The notes under the pieces were generated by a model. That model had not been told where the DNA came from. It saw only the letters and a list, made by a program, of their open reading frames with translations, and made no database searches. A DNA stretch of 64,000 nt, from contig OZ024794.1 of the NCBI GenBank assembly GCA_964017045.1, forward strand, positions 19,531,617 through 19,595,616, in the 5' to 3' direction. Made by a program: the position numbers and the translations under genes. Positions 12,301 through 22,000 of the stretch are shown here, piece after piece (position 1 is the first letter of the stretch; every line of letters starts with the position of its first letter). This stretch comes from Omphiscola glabra (taxonomy: Eukaryota; Mollusca; Gastropoda; Lymnaeidae).

Positions 12301-14930
12301 GTTAATTTTTTAAAAAACATTTTAGGCCATGCTCGCAACCACAGCACTGGAAGTACAGACGGTATCAAAATGTGGGATGAGGTTATTCGATGTGCTGGGG
12401 TGACCACTTGCAGGGCCCATCAGTTACCTATCAATGTCATCCAGTGTGCAGGGGGGAGGATTGTCACTGCAAGCCAAGACCACACCCTTAAAGTAGGCAC
12501 ATGTTTTCCTTTTCTAAATGGTTTTTATTGGAAATTTTTAGTTCTCTGGATGTTGAAGATTTTATGATTTACTCATACAAATAAATACATGATTCCGTTA
12601 TCTGATGCTACACAACAGTAGTTTGACGGGGCAGAGACAGCATTAGTCTGATGGGGCAGACACAGCAGTAGTTTGACAGGGCAGAGACGGCATTGGTCTG
12701 ATGGGGCAGATACAGTAGTAGTTTGTGATGGGGCAGACAGCAGTAGTTGGACTGTGCAGAGACAGCTTTAGATTGAAAACAAATTCTTTTTACAAACAAA
12801 TCTTTTTTAAATTAATCCCAAGTATCTGAATTGCTCTCATTATTTTATCACATGTGCAGTTTTTCTAAACTGAAACATTAAAACATGAACTGAAGAATTA
12901 TGAAGAGTTGAAGAATGCATCCTAAACAAGGTGTAGGTTCCCTCAGAAATGTATTTTATTGACATGGCAGACACCGCAGTAGTATGACTGGGCAGAGACA
13001 GCATTAAATTAGTCTGATGGGGCAGACACAGCAGTACTTTGATGGGTTAGACACAGCAGTAGTTTGTGATGGGGCATACACAGCAGTACTTTGACAGGGC
13101 AGAGACAACATTAGTCTGATGGGTCAGACACAGAAGTACTTTGATGGGTCAGACACAGCAGTAGTTTGTGACGGGACAGACACAGCAGTAAATTTGTGAT
13201 GGTACAGACACAGCAGTAAGTTTGTGATGGGACAGACACAGCAGTAAGTTTGTGATGGGACAGACACAGCATTATTTTGTGATGGGGCAGATACAGCAGT
13301 AGTTTGGGATAGGGCAGACACATCACTAGTTTGTGACGGGGCAGATACTGCAGTAGTTTGTGATGGGGCAGATACAGCAGTGTTTGTGATAGGGGAGACA
13401 CAGCAATAGTTTGTGACGGGGCAGATTTAAACTGCAGAATAACTTTTACAATATTTTGTGTCACCCCTTGTGGACTGTTTAAAAAAATCTGGCATCTTGT
13501 TTTATTATCTATCCATCAACTGACATATGTGCAAAGTTCAGGAAGTTTTTCGTATTTAAAGTCAAAATAAGTAAATTATCAAGTCTTAATTTATTGCAAT
13601 ATGTGTATAAATTATTTATATTTATCAAAAGAAAGTTGTTTTTTTTCTCTCCATAGTTAAGAATTTATAATTATGAAAATTGAAAACTAAATTGACCCCC
13701 TTTCTATGTTGTCTAGGTATTTAGACTTGACAATGGTCTATGTTTGTATACATTACATGGCCATGAAGCAAGTGTTACAGCTCTGTGCCTGGATAAAGTG
13801 GCTCCTCTGGCAGCAGTGAGTGGCTCCATGGATGGGACGGTTCGAATGTGGGACCTCCTCACTGGGACCTGCGTGCACAAGTTCTCCTGGCATGAAGCCA
13901 CAGTCATGACCCTGACAACTTCCCCACTGTATATAGTCAGTGTGGGACTGGACGATAGGATGTGTGTGTGGGACAGAACCAAGTCCTCACTGATACATAC
14001 AATTGTCCTGGTGGGTTGCACTTTTCAGTTCAATAGCCAGCAAGCTTTTTTCATTTCAAATGGATTTTTTAGAATACCAATGCTTAATTTTTCAATGCCA
14101 AAAACTCTGAAGTGAAAGATTTAAAAGAAGATTAAAATTATTGAGAGTTACTATTTTTATTTAAAGCTCAAATGTGTGGTTCTATTTCTGGTTCAAAACT
14201 AAACAGATGTTTGCAAAACTTAGTATCTATAAAGCACAGTACTTGAGTCATTATTTAACACTTTAGCTTCTGAGATCACTTTATTAAGCCATATTTTTTT
14301 TAATTTAAATTTTTATACATCTGCTGTAATTCTTCTAATATTGGAATAAATTTAAAATTATTTTATTTATCAGTGCTATTTTGTAAAGAAATTTCTTAAA
14401 TTGAATGAATTTAATTTATGCATCAAATTTTCCGGAGTCTGTGTTAGTGCTGCTTTGTTGGAGGAAAGCTGTTTTTATTTACTGAAGTTATGTACAGATA
14501 CAAATGTCTTTTTACAGCGCAGTCTATCAGCTTTTTTAATTTTAATTTTTTTTTTCATTGTGCAGAATTCAGGTGGTATTGGAAGTGCAGCCCTTATGTG
14601 TCGAAATCTTATTGTGACTGGAGGCCCTGTAAGTGGATTGTCTTTATTCGCTATTTTTGGTAATGTAATTAATTAAGAGTTTTTCTTTTAAAAAATGGGG
14701 CTAAGAATTTCTTTTTAAATATAATAAATTCTTTTTTTTTTCTACAGGGAAGCATCTCACTCTGGGACATTGCCAGGGGCACACTGTTGAGGAAAGTTGT
14801 TTTTTCTGATAGTGAGCACAGGACTTTTGTAAACCATGTTGTGACTGTAGCCAATAATGGTGTGGTTTGTGATCAGGGTCCCGAACTTAAGGTTGTTTTT
14901 TTTCCTACCATCTTAGAAAAAGCAGAGTAA
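41..14930 (+). CDS. SCAP: SCAP, SREBP cleavage-activating protein, 3' 14 exons (5' end outside window)
   Basis: SCAP escorts SREBP from ER to Golgi when sterol is low. Exons that I can chain in one frame: 41-388, 3725-3870, 4157-4315, 4761-4909, 5807-6081, 6479-6594, 6805-7148, 8187-8315, 10701-10914, 11832-11944, 12326-12492, 13717-14010, 14566-14628, 14748-14930. They total 2700 nt, 899 codons plus TAA, and every junction is AG/GT and phase-compatible. Diagnostic pieces are [13 protein letters not shown] and [14 protein letters not shown] (luminal loop 7), [10 protein letters not shown] then [18 protein letters not shown] (start of the WD40 domain), and [24 protein letters not shown] and [13 protein letters not shown] (WD blades). 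The order and motifs match vertebrate SCAP as I know the family. The N-terminal sterol-sensing domain (TM1-6) must lie left of base 1. Introns are loaded with minisatellites and transposons. No frameshift was seen. The first listed exon could extend the cytosolic linker only if the acceptor at 39-40 is right. Confidence 0.96.
1208..1870. repeat. Large imperfect palindrome (foldback repeat) inside the hAT element
   Basis: An inner pair of arms is 1563-1655 versus about 1693-1785 (TTGATACCTCATTTGG ... CTGGTACCCGTGTACCA against TGGTACACGGGTACCA ... ATGAGGTATCAAA). An outer pair is about 1211-1310 versus 1786-1868 (TTTTGTAAAACTGAAGAATT against AATTCTTCAGTTTTAC). The block 1320-1562, between the outer and inner left arms, resembles sequence at 27.0-27.8 kb (GACGTCATTTGCGTG, GGGTTCAGGTTAGG, CAAGATGGCGGCCATGGTAA). 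A third partial arm copy is at 1960-2005. No coding function is visible. Confidence 0.75.
2230..3313 (+). repeat. Minisatellite (~25-30 bp unit, about 36 copies) built from the hAT terminal repeat
   Basis: The unit reads roughly TTGACAGCTTTCAGTGAGTG then GCACCCCTGG, with shorter variants (TGACAGC..., TAGACAGC...). Every unit contains GAGTGGCACCCCTG, which is the reverse complement of the left terminus of the host hAT element. The final copy (GAGTGGCGCCCCTG) forms the right end of the element next to its target duplication. Confidence 0.93.
3540..3655 (+). repeat. Fragment of dispersed repeat shared with 34.4 kb
   Basis: AGGCAACCATTTCGTCCCAG and its continuation (3544-3566) recur with one mismatch at 34441-34463 in an intron of the third gene. 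The surrounding GC-richer block is unlike the AT-rich intron background. It is probably a retroelement or SINE fragment; the family is not identified. Confidence 0.5.
3725..6081 (+). other. SCAP: SCAP TM7, luminal loop 7 and TM8 exons
   Basis: Exons 3725-3870, 4157-4315, 4761-4909 and 5807-6081. TM7 ([15 protein letters not shown]) is followed by an acidic loop containing the conserved [13 protein letters not shown] block with an NIS glycosylation sequon. TM8 follows ([20 protein letters not shown]) and then the CxRNY stretch that enters the cytosol. In SCAP, loop 7 binds loop 1 in the lumen to hold the COPII-binding conformation. The 3' end of exon 4761-4909 has been tandemly copied with its splice donor (see repeat at 4867). 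Confidence 0.92.
4867..5075 (+). repeat. Tandem duplication of SCAP exon end plus 5' splice site (67-68 bp x 3)
   Basis: Three copies start at 4867, 4934 and 5002, with a partial fourth at 5069. Each contains the last ~43 nt of exon 4761-4909, the GTAAGT donor and the first ~24 intron bases (GTCTGTGGAAGATGCGCAAG). Copy 2 has a small insertion (GAATGATCC) and copy 3 has point changes. The first copy is the genuine exon end, because its G phase joins exon 5807. Confidence 0.93.
7158..7222 (+). repeat. Direct duplication of ~32 bp just after a SCAP splice donor
   Basis: The segment CGTGCATGCAACTCTTTACT plus ACACTTCCTG-type sequence occurs twice in tandem, beginning about 10 nt after the GTCAGT donor of exon 6805-7148. 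The donor itself is not copied. Confidence 0.8.
7977..8098 (+). repeat. Left arm of a 4.8-kb-spaced inverted repeat in SCAP introns
   Basis: This ~117-nt sequence (ATAATTCTTCAGTTCATG ... GGGATTAATTTAAAAAAGAT ... TTTGTAAAAA) is the near-perfect reverse complement of 12787-12903. It lies in the intron before exon 8187-8315. Confidence 0.88.
8397..9706 (+). repeat. 26-bp minisatellite, about 50 copies, SCAP intron
   Basis: The unit is GGATAGGTCACATCAGTTAC followed by TATGTT, with GGATA/TTTAGTA/TTAAGTA variants in higher-order blocks. It fills most of the intron between exons 8187-8315 and 10701-10914. No open frame is conserved across the units. Confidence 0.95.
9880..10530 (+). repeat. Composite minisatellite (31-, ~77- and ~38-bp units), SCAP intron
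   Basis: Near 9890-9990 a 31-bp unit (CTGGTGGTCACCCCTGCTAC...) repeats. A ~77-bp unit with CTTGTACTCCTGAGTAG follows. Then come a dozen ~38-bp units (GGTCACCCCAGTTACACAAG GGAGACAATC...). All share GGTCACCCC, so the arrays look derived from one another. The apparent reading frames here are by-products of the repeat. Confidence 0.92.
11085..11310 (+). repeat. ~37-bp minisatellite, about 6 copies, SCAP intron
   Basis: The unit is GTAGTAGGCAGTGTATGACA GCTTCAATACAAACTGT with point variation. It lies between exons 10701-10914 and 11832-11944. Confidence 0.9.
11374..11745 (+). repeat. 39-bp minisatellite, about 9 copies, SCAP intron
   Basis: The unit is AAGTTCCTCATCACGTCCAG followed by CTTTTGTCTCTTCAACTTA. 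Because 39 is a multiple of three, both strands show long repetitive open frames, but there are no splice signals or protein similarity. Confidence 0.95.
12610..13435 (+). repeat. ~27-bp minisatellite in two blocks, SCAP intron
   Basis: Units such as CAGTAGTTTGTGATGGGGCA GACACAG occupy 12610-12780 and about 12965-13435. They are separated by the inverted-repeat arm at 12787-12903. The unit is interrupted and diverged, so the array is old. Confidence 0.9.
12787..12903 (-). repeat. Right arm of the inverted repeat flanking SCAP exons 8-11
   Basis: This is the reverse complement of about 7977-8098 with only a few mismatches (for example GAGAGCAA versus GAAAGCAAG). It lies in the intron after exon 12326-12492, between two minisatellite blocks. 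Confidence 0.88.
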
Positions 14931-17439
14931 GAGTTCTTGATGAGCTTATGATGACATGGAGTATGTCAAAGCAGCAATTAGAAAATTTTGTTATGGTTCT
15001 GCAATAATATCTCTTTGGAAGGTGGAGATGCTTGGAATGCACTGGGAATATATTTTTGGCATCTTCAGTTAGCTATACAAAAACATCAAATAATATATTC
15101 AGTGCTTGCAAATGAAGTAGGTAGGAAATATTGCTTACAAATTGTGGTTAACACCAAGTTAAAGTTAAAATGTTTGTTAGATTTTTGTGTGCATTTCTGA
15201 AACTGAAGTTTTAAGATTATTTCACTGCGTCCATCCTGAAACTGAAGTCTAAATGCCAGAATTAGAAACAAGTCTTATTTGTCCAATGTAAAGTAAAAAT
15301 TGATCTATGACATTTTGGAGGATGTCACATGTCATGACAGTTACATTTGTTAAAAGTAAAGACTCTCATAACTGAGACGTTGTATCTTTCAATTCATCCA
15401 ATGCTTGCAGAATGTGATATATTTGTTGTATTTATTGATTGGAATTGCCACGCAGGCTTGATTATCATCAGTTACAAACGCATTTTTTTTCATTTATTTA
15501 TGTATGACATTAAGATTTCATCAGCTTTATATGTGATTTGGCATTTATATACTTTACACATAAACATTTAAATGTAAAAAATGTCCTACTATGAAATCAC
15601 AGCTATATAACATTCACATTTAGAGGCATAGTGACCTTGCCTTGTTTTCATAATTAAAGCATCCATTTTTTCTCTTTGGGAATTTTTTCAAACTGATTTT
15701 ATGAGTCTTTTGTTTATATTTGATAATATCTTATCTTCTTAGATAAATTAGCATGTAAAAAACTGTAGCTTCCTACAAAAATTATTTTTTAGAAAATTTG
15801 ATTGCTTTTTTTAGTTCTAAATTTTGTAATGAAAAAGCATTAACTTTTTTTAATGGAAAGTTCATGTAAGATTTATGTCAGCTACTAAATGTTTAATATT
15901 ACTTGTGAATGTACAGATCTAAAAAAAATTAGTTCGAACATTTTTAAATACTTAATGTCCCACAATTTACTCAGTAAGTCTTAAACTTTATGTACATGTG
16001 TCATAATTTGCCATCAGTTGAGTCCTACACAATGTCATTACTTCCATACAGGTGCCCTGAATTTTTTAAGGATTCAAATTTTTTTTTAAAATGTTCAGTC
16101 CAAAATTATCAATGGTATTATTAAGCTCTTCAGACAGTGATTTATTTCCAAGATCCTAGATGAAATAATATGGAATACAATTTTAAATATGAAATGGGCT
16201 TAACCTCAAGTTCACTATTATCATTCTATTTTTTTGTTTGTTTGGATGTTAATTTTTTGTACACTTTATAAATTTTTACTTCTTCAATTTAAAAAAGCAT
16301 ATTATTCTCTTTGGTTATTTTTATTTCAAATAATTCTTTGCACACAAAAACTAATTCAAGTTAAAAAAAATATTAGAATTGTATTTTATAAGCATTATTT
16401 AAAAATTTTCCATATTCAGTTTTTATTGAAAATAAATGTAGAAAAATACTTTCCATGCCTACACTTGAGCCCAATTAATTGTATAGAATGAGTAATTGGA
16501 AAAAGTCCTTTAATTCTTTTGTTAATACATTTCTATGTAGATTATTAAATCAAAGAAATTGAATCAAGCTGTTGCTTAAAAGGATTTTGCCATTACTTTA
16601 TCTGTTTTTGTGGAGCTTTTCAATAGAAGATATATCTGAATTTATTTTAATTTTTTTTAAAGTCTTGCCTTATAGTTATTATTTTGTTGCACTACAGGCT
16701 ATAGGTGTTTAAATGGCTAGTAATAGTATTATATGTGAAAGTATCTGTGCTTTCCTCTTCTTGAAAATCAGTTTCTATGGTAAATTTAAGCTTTAATTGT
16801 AACTTATCATAGCTTTCAATATGATTTAAGGATTATAAAATAAAAATAAGTTCATTAAAAAAAAAAATTATTTATTTTAACTTATAAAAATTTTTTGTGG
16901 TTGTGAATCATCGATGTAACAAAACCAAATTTAAGCACATCATTTTGAATTTATTCTCTCACCATTCCTCGATTAAATAATTTGTTCCAACTACTGATAA
17001 AATAAAAGTTGAAATTTTTCTGCATCTACTAGTTTTTTGTGCAAAGGAAATTGAAATTTAGAGGTGTTTTAGTGGAATTATGATATGATCTTTATTTTAA
17101 TGATTAGTTTGGGATCATCATTACAAGTAAGCACAACACTGCGGGATGGATGGAGATTTAAAAAAAAAATAGCCAGTATTAAAACTTTTGGTGATAATGA
17201 AAACAGCCTTAAATTTTGTTGTGTCGGGTTGATTAGATATCAGGGGCTTTTCACAAAGCAGCCCATTGGTCTGTCTTTTTAACTTATTGGCATGATTTGA
17301 AGTGTTGATTTTTCCTGTCTAAATTGCTGTATGTAAACAATTAGAGATAATATATATATATATATTAAAGGTTAACTGAAGCCTCTACTTAAACTTAAAT
17401 AGAATTGTAAAACATTCTTTAATGCTAGTAATAAATGCT

Positions 17440-17987
17440 TTAACCCTTTACAGTCCGATGCGCCCGAAATGCGCCGATTTTTTCCTTAAGCTTACAGTCC
17501 GTTGCGGCCAAACCCGCCCGCTTCGCCCCGCTGCGAGGTTGTTTACTTTCGTTCTTAGCACAGCGGAAATCCATTGCGCATTACTATTTATAGTTCTACC
17601 GGAAGAAAGCCTCGTTGTCGGCATTTATTTTGATACTAGTTTGACCGCGGTGTCTTTAGGGGCTGATTTTCTACGATTTTTTTAAAAGTTGCGATTTTTT
17701 CGCTGTAAAAAATGGCTATCGAAGCCTTGGATACAATTTTGAAAGAACTTAGGACTAATGAAGCTTCACTATTTCATAAATCTAGTGTCCCTGAAACTGT
17801 TTTTTGGTGCAACTTTTGCTTTAATCATTTCTTTGTATTTAGGTATTTTTTATTTTATTTTCTTGCTTATAGTTTATTTTCTGTAAATTAATTAGATAAA
17901 GAACCTTCATTTAGAATGGAGTTATGACCCTTTGCTTGGTCGCTAGGATTAGAAAAGGCTGAATAGGCTTGGACTGTAAAGGGTTAA
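17440..17987. mobile_element. piggyBac-type MITE
   Basis: TTAA at 17440-17443 and 17984-17987 flanks perfect 13-bp inverted termini, CCCTTTACAGTCC (17444-17456) and GGACTGTAAAGGG (17971-17983). A TTAA target and a CCC terminus are diagnostic of piggyBac-family elements. A subterminal partial repeat of the terminus (TTACAGTCCGTTGCGG) lies near 17490. The element is more GC-rich than its surroundings at its left end. A short plus-strand frame starting at 17711 (MAIEALDTILKEL...) is visible, but I cannot assign it to a transposase. Confidence 0.85.
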
Positions 17988-18614
17988 GGTATTATTTCCA
18001 TGATGGTGTGCAATAAGTATTAAAATATTTAATCATAACAAATATATACTTTTTATAAAGCTACGCCACTGTAAGCCACTCTGCCCAGCATTGTACTTTT
18101 GATCACCAAAAATCTCATACAATTAGTTAGATACTCTGCCCAATGATGAGCTTCTCATCACCATATAATCCCATACAATAACTGTAAACAGATTTTAAGC
18201 AAAAGTTTAGATTTCCATTTTTCCCTTTCATAATTTAATTGAGATCTCAAAAAATGACTTTCATTTGTTTGTTTTTGTATCATTTCCATAACTTTGTTTT
18301 CTGTTTTCAAGCTTAGGTCCTGAATGAGACTTGTCATCAGTAACTAGTTATGTTCTTCTTACTAATCAAAAAATTTTAAGCTCTGTTTATGTCATTATTC
18401 TAAGCAACCTTTATTAAAACACATTTTTTTAGACTTTCCAAATCATTGGGGTTTTTTCGCACGCAAGCTATTAATTATGGTATTTTCTTGCCATTGTCAT
18501 CAATGCACTTGTTTATCATAATGAAAAATAAGAATTAAATGAATTGCCTGTTAATATATAAACATTTGCTACAAAACTTTATATGAAACAGATTTTATAA
18601 AACAATGTTTGTAA

Positions 18615-18625
18615 AATAAAATAAA
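18615..18625 (+). terminator. Candidate poly(A) signals of SCAP
   Basis: Two overlapping AATAAA hexamers lie 3.7 kb after the stop codon and only ~35 bp before the opposing gene's candidate signal. This is consistent with tail-to-tail gene ends, but nearer signals are not excluded. Confidence 0.4.
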
Positions 18626-18658
18626 TTGAAAACTATATTGTGTCTGAAAAATCTCTTT

Positions 18659-18664
18659 TTTATT
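18659..18664 (-). terminator. Candidate poly(A) signal of the CW-PWWP-ARID gene
   Basis: TTTATT on the plus strand gives AATAAA on the minus strand, about 350 bp after the stop at 19016-19018. A G22 tract (18894-18915) lies inside the inferred 3' UTR. Confidence 0.45.
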
Positions 18665-19015
18665 TTACAATGAATAACATCATTTCATTTTTTGTGATAT
18701 CTTATAACAAATTTAGTTATGGAAATGAAGATTTTGAAATGGTACGCAATACTTCATGTCAACAAAAGGAAAGAAACAAAGGTGTTTCCTCATACACAAA
18801 TAGTTTCTCAACACAAATACATTTTTATGTGAACAATGCAGATCCATAAAAAAGAAACAATTAACACAGAAAAAAATTGAAAATGAGAGAAAAGGGGGGG
18901 GGGGGGGGGGGGGGGAAGTGGTTTGGCCAGGCTTTGGTATAAATGAGCAGATACTTGGACCTGAGAAATGTTTGTAAACATGAAAACAAACTTTGTCAAA
19001 TGTATCCTATTACTC

Positions 19016-22000
19016 TTAGAGCAAATCAATCTCCTCTTGGAGGTAGTCCATGTCGTGCTGTAGGGCTTGCATCTCATAAAGCACATGCTGGCCATCTGAA
19101 TGCTGGGAAGCCAAGCCATCATCACTGCTCTCAAGTGAACTGGGAAAGTCAAGTTCAGGGACTACCTGAGCGTTTTCTTCTGCAATATAAACAATGCTAA
19201 ACCTAAAAAATGTGATATTTATTTTTAGTCTTATCTATCCACATTAGTACTTTGGCCGATCTATATCCATTCAATTTTTTTAAATGATACTTTTCAAGAA
19301 GTAGTATCATTTTTGTATTATTTTATAAGTGTCACACATTTTGTAACTGTAAATATCAAGAAATGGGCCAAATGTTGAAAAATTGACAAAGAGAATAGGA
19401 CACACTAGTACATTCCACCTGCATTCAATACGAGGGAGTGTGAAAACATAAATGGCATGAAAGGAACTTTGATCTGCCAGCATTAACAAATTTTTAACAC
19501 CTCATTGCTTTAAATATTAAAACTATTTGTCAAAATACATGGCTATATAAATATATACATGAACAACTAAATAACTTGTGCAATTGTTTACAAAATGAAT
19601 TAACTGCATTTAAATCAGGTGAAATTTAGAATTTTACTTCAAAATATTTTCTCTGAGAGAAGATGGTGTGGTTTTGCCGGAGTGGCAAATTTACAAGGCT
19701 AGGGATGTTTTATGGAAGATGAGCTATTTCACAGTCAGCAGATCCATACCCGCTCTCCACACACACACACACTGATAAGTTTCTTGGGCTTACTCCTGAC
19801 CAGACACATGGTACGCTTCTCATCATGTTGGATTAGATTAACAACCTTAATTCACCCCCTTCCCTTTCCAGCCATGCCCCAAATCCATTAATGGCACTTG
19901 TAATAATAGTCCCTAAGCTCAGTTGGACAGTATGCTATCTTGAAAGGCCTTTTCTCTGAATCTGTCCTGGGTAGAGACAAGGGTCGGTAAATGCCCAGAA
20001 CCAAGACAACAAAAATAATTTAAAATAGTAAATCAATAATAGTGCCTACCTGGTTCATCTGGCTCTCCGTAAACAGAACCAGTCACTGCTTTAAGCATGG
20101 ACGGTGCAGGAAGCTCTACAACGTTGTGACCGTCTAATAACCTAATGTCAGCCCCCAAAACTGGCACCACTCCATCTATTTTAAAAACAAAATGACAGCA
20201 TAGTTTTAAAATCCAAAACAATCTTTTAACCTGGAAAATGCAAACACACCAAGAATTTTTTTTATTTTTAAATGTGCAATATTAATTACTAAGGAAGTAA
20301 GAAATAAATAATCTTAGACAGTATCACATACTTCATTATTAATGTATTTATTTTGGATTAAACCAAATTCCTGTCTAGCTTTTTACAATTCAAATTTTCT
20401 AATTCTATATTTTTTTTTATTGTTTTGTTTGCTGATGAAGCTTTCAGCAAAAAATTCATTTCATTTCCCTGTATTTGATTTGAGCTTTCACATATTTTTT
20501 TATATTATAATCTATAAATCTATTCATAAAACTGTTTATAAATTTAATGTTGCAAAGTTGAAACCTAAGATAATAAAATTATGAAGATTTTGTTTGGTTG
20601 TTTGTGAACCTAATTAAAAGATAAGCTCCTATTCTAATTAGCAAGACAATAAAATTTGTAAAGGAATGGCATGTTATATATACAGTATTGAATAGCCAAA
20701 CAATTTGTGAACCAGAAACACAAAATAGGGATTTTAATTGTTGCCTTCAATTAGATTGAATTATTTAATATTTTAAATAATGAAAACAAAAACACATTTA
20801 AGTGTGTAAGAGTGCAGGACGATGCAAGTTTACAAATCACTGAGCTTACAGATTATATTTATGAAGTTGCAAAGACTTTGAGAATGTAATAGTTTTGAAA
20901 TGTTTACTTATTTAACATGGTGGCAATACGCTGTGACAACTGTGTTTATATCATGTACTAGACTACAGAAGATGTTTTCAAATGGGAAGGTTTATTTATC
21001 CTGACTCACCTGATTGGTCAACATCATCTCCTCCATTTTCCAATGATTGGAGTATCCTGTCAAGCTCATCAAGTTGTTCTATCACATCTGTATAAAAAAA
21101 TTGTGTCTCTAACACGATACTACAGCCAAGTTTTGCTGACAATGTCAGGTTAGTTACACCACCGACTATGTTATGTAATTGGTTTGATTTAGAACTAAAT
21201 TGTGTTACCTGGATTGTCAAAGTCTTCATCTCCTATGCCCTGGCTTTTAGCATCCTCAGTGCAGACACCAGAATCACCAGCAGCACTTAAAGAAGTTTTT
21301 TTAGCAGTTGCTTGCTTCTGGGGCTTAATGAGTTGACTTATAGCCTTGCTATAGTCCAAGCCATTGACATAAAGTTCATAGGGGTACAAGTTCCTTAAAT
21401 ACAAAATTAAATATATATTTCCTTTCATAAATGGAACATTTAAATAATCAGTGTCAAATGAACCTAGAACTCTTGATCAGGGGTGTCTACATTGGGTGAA
21501 AGAAGCAACAGCTTGCAATCTGAGTTAGGAGGGGCAATATATCCCCCCGCCCTTCTCTGCTTTTGAATTTCTCATGGTAACAAAATTAATATGATAAAGG
21601 AAAAAATACAAATACTCAATATTTTTTTTTTTTGGGCATGGGGGGAAAGAAGAAGGTGAAGAAGATATGTTGGAATGACATGTTTCAAGTACACTGCATC
21701 CAGCAGCCCAAAGTGTAAGAATTAAAACATAAATAGAAATTATAGGCCTACTAAAATTAATTTTTTGAATAATCACTTGTGATAATTTGATATGCTGAAA
21801 AATTTAACTGGACATTTTTTCATTAATAATATTATTCATAGTAAACTACAGAATAAAGCATCAAACAATTGCATGGCCCAGACACAGAATTTACCAAGTT
21901 CAAGGTCTATGTATTTCTAAGGGGGGGGGGGGGGGGGGGGGTGGGGTGGTTAGATGCTCCTGCTCTTAAAGCTCTCACTCCCTCTCATAATATTTTGCCA

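Larger units (their letters stand above)
6479..14930 (+). other. SCAP: SCAP C-terminal WD40 propeller exons
   Basis: Ten exons from 6479-6594 to 14748-14930 encode the cytosolic WD40 domain that binds the SREBP regulatory domain. Visible blades include [60 protein letters not shown] and [14 protein letters not shown]. The 344-nt exon 6805-7148 encodes a low-complexity Ser/Gly/Arg-rich insertion between blades, as in other SCAPs where this region is variable. A possible internal GT at 6958 (after IRKG) would shorten that exon; the longer version is kept because it is open, in frame, and ends in KSWFEG joined to LYEEHRRL, which resembles the vertebrate sequence. Confidence 0.9.
14931..18640 (+). 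other. SCAP 3' untranslated / downstream region
   Basis: About 3.7 kb of strongly AT-rich sequence follows the SCAP stop, with no convincing coding exon. Candidate poly(A) signals AATAAA lie at 18615-18620 and 18620-18625, just before the converging minus-strand gene's own signal; earlier AATAAA-like strings mean shorter 3' UTRs are possible. The only structured item is the MITE at 17440-17987. How much of this is transcribed cannot be decided from sequence. Confidence 0.55.

Noticed and set aside
16234..16491. 85-residue frame in the SCAP 3' region
   Set aside because: Lys/Phe/Ile-rich composition typical of random AT-rich DNA; no family or splice signals.
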